The position numbers were made by a program, and so were the translations under genes. Shown here in pieces: positions 40,858-50,869 of a stretch of 64,000 nucleotides of DNA. The first letter of the stretch is position 1. Every line of letters starts with the position of its first letter. The DNA comes from Prorocentrum cordatum (taxonomy: Eukaryota > Sar > Dinophyceae > Prorocentrales > Prorocentraceae), in NCBI GenBank assembly GCA_963575745.1, contig CAUYUJ010017993.1, positions 46,001 to 110,000 on the forward strand. Direction: 5' to 3'. Under the pieces are notes generated by a model. The model was not told the DNA's origin. It made no database searches and worked only from the letters and a program-made list of their open reading frames with translations.

Positions 40858-41007
40858 CCCTATAGGCTATAGCCCTGCCCCCCACGAGTGCTGAGGGGGG
40901 AGAGGGTGGGGTCCACGACGCGCGGGAGCTCCCGAGCGAAGCGAACCCCACCCTCCCCCTCCGAAATCATGGGGGGTATAGGGGTAGTGTTCGCACGTGG
41001 TCCCCTA
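40858..41007. mobile_element. Foldback miniature element, copy 2 (diverged)
   Basis: Same palindromic plan as 39088-39237 (GGGCCACGCGCGAGCCCTAT on the left, TTCGCACGTGGTCCCC on the right, GGGAGCTCCCGAGCG at the turn), but the left arm has several differences and an internal CTATAGGCTATAG. The right flank TACCTTGGTACCGGACC equals that of copy 1; the left flank differs. Confidence 0.75.
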
Positions 41008-41700
41008 CCTTGGTACCGGACCCCGCTGGCGGGCGCACACCTGCAACAACAGCGGCCGCATCACCCCGTCGAACGGCCAGACAACTGGGCCCCACACACG
41101 CACTCGCGATCCGATTCGGAAGGGCGGCAGGTCTCTCCACCCGCGAAACCGACCGCGATCCCCCGAAACTGGCCCCGAAAGGCCCCCGCAACAAAAAGGC
41201 CTGGATTTGGACGCCCGAAATGGGTACGGAAAGACTGGGTACAATGCCCAACAGCAGTTCCTGTTCATTCTGAACAGGACTCGCTGTCGGTGTCGCCGCG
41301 GCCTGTGCCCATTCGAGACAGAAGGCCGCCTGCCCAACAGCGGCCGCTGTTGGTTTGGGCCTTGGGACCACATGTGTTGCTGGGCATTGTGCCCCTTCTT
41401 TCGGTATACCCATTCCGAGCGCCCAAACTGGATCCTCGATCCTCCTGCCCCCGCCGGAGGCACGGACGAAAAGCTCAGGAAAAAACGGCCGAAAACGCTC
41501 GGTCATCGGCCCGCTGTTGGCCCCCTAGTCGTCGGCCCGCGGCGGGCGGCCCCGGCCAGGCTCGGCGGTGGCGCGGGCGGGCGCTGCCTCCGCGAGGCCC
41601 GGAGGCCCCTCCCGGAGAGGGGCCGGAGCGGGAGAGGGTGGGAGGAGGAGAAGGAGGAGGAGGAGGAGGAGGAGGAGGAGGAGGAGGAGGAGGAGGAGGA
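40965..41700. repeat. Direct duplication, right copy
   Basis: Partner of 39190-39945. Differences include TCTCCACCCGCGAAACC against TTTCTCGCGAAACC and absence of the roughly 40-bp CTGAAACCTCCCAAAAG segment. It ends in a much longer GGA array. Confidence 0.85.
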
Positions 41701-41775
41701 GGAGGAGGAGGAGGAGGAGGAGGAGGAGGAGGAGGGGAGGAGGAGGGGGAGGAGGGGGAGGGGGAGGAGGAGGTG
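41641..41775. repeat. (GGA)n homopurine array
   Basis: About 135 bp of GGA/AGG with GGGG interruptions near the end. Confidence 0.95.
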
Positions 41776-41814
41776 TACACCCGCGCGCCGACTCGCTGTG
41801 CCATCTGCGCGCGC

Positions 41815-42293
41815 GCACACACGCACACACAACACAACACAACAACACAACACAACACACACACACAACACAACACAACACAACACAACACAACACAACA
41901 CAGCACACAGCACAGCACAGCACAGCACAACACAACACAACAACACAACACACACAACACAACACACACACACACACACACAACACAACACACACACAAC
42001 ACAACACAACACAACACACACACAACACAACACAACACAACACAACACAACAACAACACAACACAACACAACACAACACAACACAACAACACAACACAAC
42101 ACAACACAACACAACACAACACAACACAACACAACACAACACAACACAACACAACACACAACACAACACACACACACACACCCACACCCACACACCCACA
42201 CCCACACCCACACCCACACACCCACACCCACACACCCACACCCCCACACCCACACCCACACCCACACCAACACACACACACACACACAAAACT
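41815..42293. repeat. ACACA / ACAAC / CCCACA simple-repeat block
   Basis: About 480 bp composed almost only of ACACACA, ACAACACAAC and CCCACACCCACA. No G between about 41950 and 42280. Thr/His/Asn/Gln-rich plus frames and Cys/Val-rich minus frames follow from the repeat. Confidence 0.95.
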
Positions 42294-42381
42294 AACAGGA
42301 TTCCCTGTCAGAGTGAGGGCGCCGAACGGTCATTCACTGTCCCTGGGTGCGTGGCTGAAGTGGGATTCCGCGGTGCGGATT

Positions 42382-42435
42382 CTTGTTGTTGTTGTTGTTG
42401 TTGTTTGTTGTTGTTGTTGTTGTTGTTGTTTGTTG
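42382..42435. repeat. (TTG)n microsatellite
   Basis: TTG triplets with one TTTG step; complementary in composition to the ACAAC block just upstream. Confidence 0.92.
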
Positions 42436-42443
42436 TCGTCGTC

Positions 42444-43235
42444 CCACCCGCAACCCGCCCCGCGACCCACCCGCGACTCGCCCACCCGCGACCCACCCGC
42501 GCGACCCACCCGCGACCCACCCGCGACGACCCACCCCGCCCCACCCGCGCGACCCACCCGCGACGCGACCCACCCCGCGACCCACCCGCGACCCACCCGC
42601 GACCCACCCGCGACCCACCCCGACCCACCCCGACCCACCCCGCGACCCACCCGCGACCCACCCGCGACCCACCCGCGACCCACCCCGCGACCCGCCCGCG
42701 GCCCACCCCGCGACCCACCCGCGACCCACCCGCGACCCACCCGCGACCCACCCGCGACCCACCCGCGACCCACCCCGCGACCCACCCGCGACCCACCTTC
42801 GACCCAAACCACGTTCAAGGTACAAACCACCATTTTCGGCGCCTGCGGCGGGCTTTTTTTGCATTCCTTCCAGGTGGAGAGCCCGCGACCCACCCGCGAC
42901 CAACTCGCGACCAACCCGCGACCCAAACCACGTTCAGGGTACAAACCACATTTTTCGGCGCCTGCGGCGGGCATCTTTTGCATTCGTTTCAGGCGGAGAG
43001 CCCGCGGCCCACCCGCGACCATGTTCAGGGTACAAACCGAATTTTTGGGCGCCTGCGGCGGGCATCTTTTGCAGTCGTTCCCGGTGGAGAACCCGCGGCC
43101 CACCCGCGACCCAAACCACGTTCAGTGTACAAACCAAATGTTTCGGCGCCTGCGGCGGGCTGTTTTTGCATTCCTTCTAGGTGGAGGGGGAGAGCCCGCG
43201 ACCCAACCGCGACCAAAACCACGTTCACTGAACAA
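42444..43235. repeat. Nested minisatellite: 9-11-bp CCCACCCGCGA words inside about 110-bp units
   Basis: 42444-42800 is about 35 copies of CCACCCGCGA with single-base variants. From 42800 four longer units follow, each containing CCACGTTCA, GGTACAAACCA, TTTCGGCGCCTGCGGCGGGC and GGTGGAGAGCCCGCG, and each ending in one to three copies of the short word. The short word is thus the tail of the long unit, amplified on its own upstream. No stable reading frame. Confidence 0.85.
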
Positions 43236-43480
43236 ACCAATGCCGCACAAACGCGGCGGCGGATTGTTGCATGCCGTCTGAGCCCGCAACGACCTCTTCA
43301 AACCCCGCGCATCCACGCCAGCCCGTCCAGCAACTTTGCCCTGGCGAGTTGCCTTGATCAGAGAAGTCGGGGAGCATAACATGGAACAAATGATTGCGTT
43401 GCCGTTATCTTGGGAAAGGAGGGGGAGGCAGGAGGAGTAAACAGGGGACGAGGAGGACGCGGAAGAAGAGAGGATGTAAG
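43236..43480. other. No gene seen; unique sequence
   Basis: Short unique region between the minisatellite and the next GGA array. It begins with a fifth, diverged CACGTTCACTGAACAAACC copy. Confidence 0.45.
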
Positions 43481-43489
43481 AAGAATGTG

Positions 43490-43810
43490 GAGAAAGAGGA
43501 GGAGGAGGAGCAGGAGGACGAGGAGGGGGAGGAGGGGGAGGAGGGGAAGGAGGAGGACGAGGAGGGGGAGGAGGGGGAGGAGGGGAGGAGGATGATGATG
43601 GACGACAATGGGAGGACGATGATGGAGGCCGGTGAGGGGGAGGACGACAATGGGATGATGATGATGGAAGGATGAGGTGGGGAGAGGGAGGACGAGGAAG
43701 AAGAGGAGGAGGACGATGACGATGAGGACGAGGACGAGGACGAGGAAGAGGAGGAGGAGAGGAGGAGGAGGAGGAGGAGGAGGAGGAGGAGAAGGAGGAG
43801 GAGGAGAGCG
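43490..43810. repeat. GGA/GAC-rich purine array
   Basis: GGAGGAGGAGGGGGAGGA runs with GACGAC and GATGAT interruptions. Poly-Glu, poly-Arg and poly-Ser frames are compositional. Confidence 0.92.
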
Positions 43811-43899
43811 CCATCGACAGGGAAGGTGGGTGCCACGAGGTCCGCCGGCTCGACCACGCCCGCGTCGCCCACGCCCGCCCCCTCACTCTTATCCGCAAT

Positions 43900-44030
43900 T
43901 GCGGGGTGCTACGTATTTTCCCATATTCTCGGGGTTTGTGTCTTCCCCCCCCCCACTGCCCATAGCTCCCCCTATTCTCTTGGAGTCGACGATTATTCAT
44001 TGTGTCTGAGTGCGTTTTTTCCCTCCTGCT
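43900..44030. repeat. Family G dispersed repeat, copy 4 (5' shortened)
   Basis: Shares CCATATTCTCGGGGTTTGTG, TCTTCCCCCC, TTGTGTCTGAGTGCGTTTTT and CCCTCCTG with the other copies. It lacks the GGGACACAC start seen at 7079 and 12149. Confidence 0.65.
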
Positions 44031-44260
44031 CTGGGGCGGCAGGGGGAGGGCCGGGCAGCCTCTGGACGGGCCGGCGGCGGGCAAGAACCGCAGCGACAGC
44101 AGCGCGCGGGAAGGGGGGGCGGCGGCGGCGCGAAGGCGCCCGCCCCACCCCCGCCCCCCACAGACGCCCCTCGGGTGTCTCTCCGTCCTTCCCTACCCCC
44201 CCGCCCCTCCTTCCCGCTACTTCCCTCATCACCGTCTCCCCTCGCCTCCCTCATGCCGAC
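44031..44260. other. No gene seen; GC-rich sequence
   Basis: GC- and then C-rich DNA leading into the CT array. No coding motif recognised. Confidence 0.4.
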
Positions 44261-44820
44261 CTGCTTGTCTCTCTCTCTCTCTCTCGCTTTCTCTCTTTCT
44301 GTAGTTGTTTCTTTCTCTCTCTCTCTCTCTCTCTCTATATATACACATATGTATGCATATGCATGTGTTCTGTGTTTTGTGTGTTTGCTGATGTTGTGTC
44401 CCTCTCTCTCTCTCTCCCTATCCATCGATTGATATATCTGCCCTGTCTTCTCTCTCTCTATGCATTATATATACACACGTCCCTCTCGATACATGTATGT
44501 ATACGTGTACATATAGTTGTGTATACGTATGTGTCTGATCAATGTAGATATGTATGTGTATGTGTCGCCCCCACCCCCCCTCTCTCTTTCTCTCAGTATA
44601 TATAGATATATGTATGCATATATACCTGCCTGTCTCTCTCTCTCTCTTTTCTCTCTCTCTCTCTCTCTTTCCCTTCCTCTCTCTCTATATGTATGTCGGC
44701 CCCGATGTGTTTATGTATATACATCTCTCTCACTTTATGTATGCATGTTTGTTGTTTCTCGCTCTCTCTCTCTCTCTCTCTCTTTCTTTCTCTCTCTCTC
44801 TCTCTCTCCCTCTCGGCATA
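44261..44820. repeat. (CT)n with TATG/ATAC interruptions
   Basis: CTCTCTCT blocks alternate with TATATATACACATATGTATG-like blocks, about 560 bp in all. Leu/Ser/Tyr-rich plus frames and Arg/Glu-rich minus frames reflect this. Confidence 0.95.
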
Positions 44821-44929
44821 CATATACGCCGCCGTGCCGCTGGCCGCGGAATGGGCGTGTCGCCAGGTCCTCTCACTACTCTAGCCCCAGTCCTCACCCC
44901 TGAAGAGTGATCGAAAGGTTCTGGGGTTT

Positions 44930-45185
44930 GCCGCGTGATGCCGCGCGACCGTTTCGGACCCAAGAGGGCCCCAAAACAGACCAAGAGGGCCCAAAGTAGC
45001 CCCCAAAACGGTCCAAGGGGACCCACGATGGCCCCCATGCGTTCCAAGAGGCCTCCAAGACGCCCCAAGAGGCCAAAATCAGCGGTTTTCCTGACCCTGG
45101 TGAAAGACATTGGCGTTCTCGACGTCTCGCCTTCCCGACGCTCCCAGGCGGCCCTGGCGGCCCCGAGGACCACCCCAAGACGGCC
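44930..45185. repeat. Family H cluster 3: CCCCAAGAGGCC-type minisatellite
   Basis: CCAAGAGGGCCCCAAAACAG, GGTCCAAGGGGACCC and related degenerate words, followed by TTGGCGTTCTCGACGTCTCG, CCTTCCCGACGCTCCC, which is related to the segment at 22555. Confidence 0.7.
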
Positions 45186-45659
45186 AACGGCGTGTGGTGA
45201 GGGTATGGGGAAAAGAGGAGGCGAAGGAGGAGGAGGAGGAGGAGGAATGAATGAATGAATAACTCGTGGAGTCCTGTACCTGCCTCTGTCTGACTGCCAC
45301 AGCTCGCTGAAACAGAATTACAATCCAGAGAGAAGGACTCTGAGTCGGGTTGCTTCTGCACCCCCCAGACATCGTAGCGGATTCAACCAGCGCGCTCCGC
45401 TGGAAGCGGCACTGGCCCTACCTGCACCCCTATGGACGGGCACGCAGCCCTAGGGGGCAGGCTCCGAAGGCACGGGGGTCCCGTCCACACCACCCGTCCT
45501 CCCACGCCCAGAGCCCCACCGTTTCCCCTTGCCTTTGGAGCCCGCTTTACCTTTAGCTCTGGGGGCATATATAATTGGGGTCTGGGGCAGCGAGCCAGGA
45601 AGAGAGGAGGCAGCGGCATAGGTACAGAGCTGAGTGGGCGTATTAAGCACCTCAGGTGA
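45186..45659. other. No gene seen; unique sequence with short GGA tract
   Basis: GGAGGA at 45226-45244 and AATGAATGAATGAAT at 45245-45260, then unique sequence with no recognised motif. Confidence 0.45.
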
Positions 45660-46130
45660 AATTAGAGGAGGAGGAGGAGGAGGAGGCGGAGGAGCCCCAA
45701 GAGAGCCCCAAACCGACCCAAGATGCGCCACAGCGGCCCCCAAAAGGAGCCCCAGAGAGGGGGGGCGCGAGCCGCACGTCCGAGCCCTCCGCCCCAAGAG
45801 GCGCCGAGGAAGCCCCCAGAGGCGCCCAGGGGGCCCCAAGAGGCCCCCCAAATGCCCAAACGGGGGCCCAAAGAACCCCCCAAAGGGGCACCCAATGATG
45901 CCCCCAGACGGCCCCCGAGCCTCCGCCCCAAGAGGCGCCGAGGAAGCCCTCAGAGGCGCCCAGGAGGCCCCAAGAGGCCCCCCAAATGCCCAAACGGGGG
46001 CCCAGAGAACCCCCAAAAGGGGCCCCCAAGGATGCCCCCAGGCGGCCCCCGAGAGGGGTCCGAACTGCCTCCAAGAGGCCCCCGAGAAGCCTCCCACGAG
46101 ATCCCAACGAAGGTCCAATAGGCTTCGTGC
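45660..46130. repeat. Family H cluster 4 with internal about 175-bp tandem duplication
   Basis: Degenerate CCCCAAGAGGCCC words. Within it the block CCTCCGCCCCAAGAGGCGCC through AAATGCCCAAACGGGGGCCC occurs twice (about 45788 and 45920 onward), so part of the cluster was duplicated as a unit. Confidence 0.75.
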
Positions 46131-46305
46131 CCACAGCCCAAGCACGGTAGCGGGATGAGCCGAAGGGCATTTGATAATACGCCTATGCGACTACTTTTCT
46201 GGTGATCAGAAGGTTGGGGGGGCGGAGGAAGGAACCAGCTGCTGGCGAAGGCGGTGGGTGTGACGATGGCGACGCTGGTGAATCGCTTTGGGATTAGCGC
46301 TGCGG
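46131..46305. other. No gene seen; unique sequence
   Basis: Short unique region without repeats or motifs. Confidence 0.35.
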
Positions 46306-46590
46306 TGTAATGTCACGATCGTCCCCGTTTTCGGTATGTGTCGATCGACATGATCGATCACACCCGATCGATCTCATTCTAGATGTCGCTATCGATGTTA
46401 CTAGGGATCTCATAAGATCTCACTGTAGATCTCGCTGTCAGTATCGATATCGATTCCTCGATGAGTCGCAATATCGATATCGCGATCGATATCGCAACGA
46501 ATGCCTCATCAATCCACTTCGTTGTCGATCTCACTTTTGATGCCACTTTCTATCCCACTCCAGCGATCCGATTGTCGATCTCACGAATCG
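46306..46590. repeat. ATCGATATCGATCTCAC minisatellite
   Basis: Degenerate words such as TATCGATATCGATTCC, GATCGATCTCATTC, GTCGATCTCAC and AGATCTCACTGTAGATCTCG. Rich in the palindromes ATCGAT, GATATC and AGATCT. Confidence 0.7.
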
Positions 46591-46599
46591 GCTTCAGTG

Positions 46600-46905
46600 C
46601 CGACACCAAGGCGGGACACCTCCGGCCGCCAACCGCCCACCGCCGACGGGACACCTACATGACATCAGCGGGACACCGCAGGACGCCCCAGCGGGACACC
46701 CCGGCGCCCTGGGCCACCGCGCGCCCACCAGGCGGTGTGGCGGCCCGCTGCGTCCGAATCTCCATGACGACCGCGGGGTCATTCCCCTCGCGCGCTCACG
46801 CGACTTCGTTCCGCCCGCGCGCGCGATGCGAAAACGAAACCGGAATAGATTTCCCGGCGGGGGGCTCCGATCCACTGCGATCTCACCCCCCAGCCTCCAA
46901 TGTGT
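46600..46905. repeat. Dispersed composite repeat (family J, copy 2)
   Basis: GCGGGACACC words (46610-46700), then GAAAACGAAACCGGAATAGA, TTTCC, and TCTCACCCCCCAGCCTCCAA; collinear with 19500-19840. Diverged, without the 95-bp periodicity. Confidence 0.65.
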
Positions 46906-47135
46906 ATATATGTATACACATACATGCATACATAAATACATACATACATTCATTCATACATTCATTCATACATTCATACATGCACGTATGCATGCATACA
47001 CGCAGATGTGTATATATATAGACATATACATACATATGTGTAAATATATACACATACACAAGCTTATACACACATGCATACATTCACGTACATATGCATA
47101 TACATATGAATATATGCATGCGTTCTGTGTATACA
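46906..47135. repeat. ACAT/TATG microsatellite
   Basis: Degenerate (ACAT)n and (TATG)n with CATTCATTCATACATT runs. Confidence 0.93.
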
Positions 47136-47385
47136 GGTAGTGTATGGCTTTATCTCCCTGTCTCCGTGTGTGTATAAATCTATATATACGCCTCGCTCGG
47201 AATACACAACTATGTGTCGTCGTGTGTCCCTCTCTCTTTCTACCTATATGTTACACCCCTCTCCGCACAGATCGACCCGTGCTTTATACAGGACATGTAT
47301 ACGCATATGCATGCAAGTGTCAGGTGGCACTGCGACAGTGCCGCGAAAAGGTTGTACAGCGCGCTGCCGCCAGAGGGCCCTGTGT
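47136..47385. other. No gene seen
   Basis: Transition from TATG-rich to unique sequence. Confidence 0.4.
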
Positions 47386-47446
47386 AGCTGCAGCGCGACA
47401 GTGCTACAATGCTGCAGCGCGACAGTGCTGCAGCGCTGCACTGCTC
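47386..47446. repeat. Short tandem repeat of GCTGCAGCGCGACAGT
   Basis: About three copies of a 16-22-bp word at about 47386-47446. Earlier, CACTGCGACAGTGCC (47328-47342) carries the same CGACAGTG word. Confidence 0.8.
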
Positions 47447-48230
47447 TCGCCTCGGATCAACGCCACCAGCGCACATCGGGTCAGGCACCGGGGGGCGCAG
47501 TCCCTCTGGGGCAGGAAGGGAGGCAAGGCGGAAGAACAATACGAGCACTGGCCGGATAAACAGGAGCCGGAAGGGGTGGCAAGCGGAGGGGGACCAGGAC
47601 GGAGAGCAGCTTGGGGCTGGAGAGCGTCTATGGGAGTTGAAGATTCCTTGGGTTCTCCAGGTCTTTGGCTTCTAGGGGGGAGGGGGTCGGAGGGGGATGA
47701 GGAGGGTGGGGGGCAAACGCGACGGGAAGGAGGCAAGGACGATGAGGTGGAGGGGTGCTCAGTGTGGGGGAAGCGGGGAAACGCGAGGAGACGAGAAGGG
47801 TGAGGAAAATTCATCCCTCCTCGCCCGCCTCATGCCTCCACCTCCTCCGCCTCCCTTCATCCCCCATTGCAACGAGAGAACATTCGAGGTCAACTACTGG
47901 ACCCCAGGGAAAACAATCCGAACTGTCGTTACAGGAACGCCGCCAGCGACCTCCCCCCTACCACACCCTGCAGGCCGTTCAGGGGCCGCGAACAAGGTAA
48001 GCATCGATCAGACGAGGGAACCAATAACCAGTGTAGCTTCGATCCACTGCATGTCTGCCGGCCGACCTCTGTTTCGTCCGATCGGCCACGATTGAGCAGC
48101 CGACCCACTGTCGTACGGATGCCTTCTGGCACCTCCTAACAATCCCCCGAGCCAATCTTCGCCTCTGTCCCCATACATCTTCCTCATCCACCCGCTCCTC
48201 CACCTCTTCCTCTATTTCCCATCCGCGCTC
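47447..48230. other. No gene seen; ordinary-complexity DNA
   Basis: Plus frames of 219 and 132 codons overlap minus frames of 136 codons. None has a recognisable domain. Possibly unique genomic sequence or old repeats. Confidence 0.35.
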
Positions 48231-48440
48231 TCCTCCTCCTCCTCCTCCTCCTCCTCCTCCTCCTCCTCCTCCTCCTCCTCCCCCTCGTAATCCCCATCCC
48301 CCACCCTCTCTTACCCTCGTCCCTTTCCCTCCCATCCCGCCCCCCAGCTTCCTTGTTCTTCATCCATGTCGAGCTCCCCCTGTTCCTCCTCCTCCTCCTC
48401 CTCCTCCTGCTCCTGCTCCTGCTCCCTCCTCCCATACAAC
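48231..48440. repeat. (CTC)n microsatellites
   Basis: A perfect CTC run at about 48231-48282 and a second CTC/CTG run at about 48383-48430. Confidence 0.92.
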
Positions 48441-48529
48441 CTCTCCTCGCCTCCTGTTCCCCCTATCGATCTCCAGCTCTTTCCCACCCGCTTTCCCCTG
48501 TTCCCCCATCATGCCTCCCACGTCGTGGT

Positions 48530-48622
48530 GGTCTGGGTCCGAGGTCGAACATCTGGGTCCGAGGTCGAACATTTGCTTCATGACGCGAGGTGGTCTGAGT
48601 CCGAGGTCGAACATCTGACCTT
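48530..48622. repeat. Tandem repeat of TCTGGGTCCGAGGTCGAACA
   Basis: Three copies: two adjacent at 48533-48572 and a third at about 48594, separated by a TTGCTTCATGACGCGAGGTGG spacer. Confidence 0.85.
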
Positions 48623-49160
48623 GTGCCTCTCCAGGGTGCTTTGTGGATTGGATGTCGAGGCCGAATCATATGTGGCGACGGGGAGCTTTGGAGACACAAG
48701 GGCGCCAGAAAACATCCCAAACCTCTGACAGCTTGATCCCCGATCTCTATCGATCCAACATTGGGCCTGTCCTCTCGGCTGTACCGAAGGCCAGGAAGAC
48801 GGGGGTTAGCTCATCATGGCCCGAGGCGCGTTGACGGAAGAGGGGGGGGGGGCATGGGGAGACGGAGACAATTCGAGCCTCCGATGCTGGACCCAGGATA
48901 TGGACTAAACCAGACCAGGATCGGTGAGGTGGTCAGTTGGCCCCCCGATCCAAGGCCAGGCGGAAGAGGAAGAGGCAGAGGAGGTTGAGAACGTAGGGGC
49001 GCCGTCCTGGCAGCTCGCGTACAGCCTGTCGTCGGAGGATGCCTGGCCGTCGCGGTCGGTGGGGACCTGTCGGCCGCCCAGGGGCAAGCGAGCGAGCGGC
49101 GTCCCTGGCGAGAGGCCCCGAGGCGACCAGCGTGTCAACGCCGACGCCCTTCCTTCATGG
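48623..49160. other. No gene seen; ordinary-complexity DNA
   Basis: Unique sequence. A 191-codon minus frame crosses it without any recognisable motif. Confidence 0.35.
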
Positions 49161-49292
49161 CGCGGCCCCCCTCTCTGGCGCGCGTAGCGCACCAGGGGCG
49201 GCGGCGGCGGCGGAGGCGCTGCCAGGGGGGGCCCAGCGCAGATCAACCAACAACTCCGCGCGGACCTCCGAAAGTCGATGCAGATGCATGCA
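49161..49292. mobile_element. Family D element, partial copy 2 (right half)
   Basis: Contains the family core (TGGCGCGCGTAGCGCACCAG, GGGCGGCGGCGG) and the right arm ACTCCGCGCGGACCTCCGAA. The left arm is missing, so this is a truncated copy. Confidence 0.6.
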
Positions 49293-49562
49293 TGTATGTA
49301 TGTAGGCATGCAGTGAGTGTTATTAGTATTCGTATCAGTAGTAGCATGGTTATTAGTGCCGTTCGTCTTATTATTCGTGTTCTTATCATTATTATGTTTC
49401 TTCTTATTACTTTCTTCCTCCTTCTTCGTCTCCATAATCCACCGATGCGCCATCGCATGGCTGCGCTCCGCGCGGGGCACGCGCGCGGCGAAGAGCCGCC
49501 CGCGCGGCCGAGGAGCCCCGGCCGCGGGGGTGGCCGCCCCCCCTCGCAGGGAACAGGCAAGG
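49293..49562. other. No gene seen; TTATT-rich then GC-rich DNA
   Basis: GTTATTAGT/TTATTAT words at about 49318-49400, then GC-rich sequence. No motif. Confidence 0.4.
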
Positions 49563-49858
49563 CGTAAGTTGGGCCTGTCCCCCTACAGGGGGTCCTCGAC
49601 GAAGAATTAAAGATACCCCCAAAATGGTCCAACAGTACCTCAAAGATAGTCTGGGGACTATGTTTTGACTCTTGTTTTACCTTTTTGGTGCAGTTGTGGG
49701 GTATTATTTATTGTTGCGGGGTATTCGTGGGGTATCGTATATTTTGGTGTATTTTTGTGTATTTGTGGCGTATTTGTTGTACCTGTTTGGTGTTTTGTGT
49801 GTTTTTCTGCATTTTTCGTCGAAAATCCCACTGTAGGAGGACAAGCCCGACCTACGAC
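49563..49858. mobile_element. Family E inverted-repeat element, copy 2
   Basis: Left end CGTAAGTTGGGCCTGTCCCC, CTACAGGGGG, TCGACGAA. Right end TTCGTCGAAAATCCCACTGT, AGGAGGACAAGCCCGACCTACG. Terminal inverted repeats of about 40 bp. The 296-bp interior is T/G-rich on the plus strand (TTTTTGTGTATTTGTGGCG), which explains a Cys/Val-rich frame. No coding motif. Confidence 0.78.
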
Positions 49859-49985
49859 GAGGCCCCCGGGCGCGCCGGCCACGCGCGGGTCCCCTGCGAG
49901 AGCCCCCCGCTGCGGCACGAGCGGCTTGCGCCGGGGGCGGAACAGGGGCACACCCTCTAAGGGGGGCAACGGGAAAGTCGGGAAG

Positions 49986-50392
49986 GAGGAGGAGGAGGAG
50001 GAGGAGGAGGAGGAGGAGGAGGAGGAGGAGGAGGAGGAGGAGGAGGAGGAGGAGGAGGAGGAGGAGGAGGAGGAGGAGGAGGAGGAGGAGGAGGAAGTGA
50101 CGCGCCTTGCGGGGGAGTCGGGAAGGGGGAGGAGGAGGAGGAGGAGGAGGAGGAGGAGGAGGAGGAGGAGGAGGAGGAGGAGGAGGAGGAGGAGGAGGAG
50201 GAGGAGGAGGAGGAGGGAGGAGTGACGCGCCTTGCGGGGGAGTCGGGTTGGGGAGGAGGAGGAGGAGGAGGAGGAGGAGGAGGAGGAGGAGGAGGAGGAG
50301 GAGAGGAGGAGGAGGAGGAGGAGGAGGAGGGGGAGGAGGAGGAGGAGGAGGAGGAGGAAGAGGAGGAGGAGGGAGGAGGAGGAGGAGGTGAC
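49986..50392. repeat. (GGA)n array in three blocks with a repeated spacer
   Basis: GGA blocks are separated by GTGACGCGCCTTGCGGGGGA, GTCGGG spacers at about 50098, 50221 and 50389. The order GGA-spacer repeated suggests a higher-order unit of about 120-170 bp. Frames across it are compositional. Confidence 0.93.
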
Positions 50393-50611
50393 GCGCCTTG
50401 CGGGGTTGAGGGGGGCAAGGGGGAGTCGGGAAGGCTTCTCAGAAGGTGGCTGCTTCTCAGACGGCGCATGCCGTACATCTACAGACAAGGCTCGCGCCTT
50501 CTAAGAAGCAGGGATGCCTCTGAGAAGCCTCTCCCCACCCCTATCCCCCTCTCTGCGCGCCGCCGAACAACTGACACGTCCCCGCGGTGCTCGCCTCGGT
50601 TCCCGCTCACA
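50393..50611. other. No gene seen
   Basis: Unique sequence between the GGA array and a family D element; GCTTCTCAGA words repeat (50430-50460 and their complement at about 50502). Confidence 0.4.
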
Positions 50612-50774
50612 TGGAAGAATACCATACTGCACAAACACAAACTTTCGGAGGTCCGCGCGGAGTTCCTGGGTCCATGCCGAGGGCGGCGCCAGAGGCACCG
50701 CCAGGGCGGTCAATGGAATTTCCGAGAATTCCGCGCGGACCTCCGACCATCTATGTTTCTGCACATTCTTCTTG
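50612..50774. mobile_element. Family D inverted-repeat element, copy 3
   Basis: Left arm TGGAAGAATACCATACTGCA, CAAACACAAACTTTCGGAGG, TCCGCGCGGA. Right arm TCCGCGCGGACCTCCGACCA, TCTATGTTTCTGCACATTCTTCTT. Arms pair over about 55 bp. Core with GGCGGCGCCAGAGGCACCGCC. Non-coding. Confidence 0.8.
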
Positions 50775-50869
50775 TTCGGAAATGACGCCCTCAATTATCC
50801 TGGCGAAGGACCCAACCATATGTAATTGTGAGCAACGCGTTGTGGGTGCCACTTCCGGTAGGCCACGCA

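Noticed and set aside
40888-43281. 797-codon frame through the duplication, GGA, ACACA and CCCACC repeats
   Set aside because: It joins unrelated repeats in one phase; composition is poly-Glu/Gly, Thr/His/Asn and Arg/Pro in turn.
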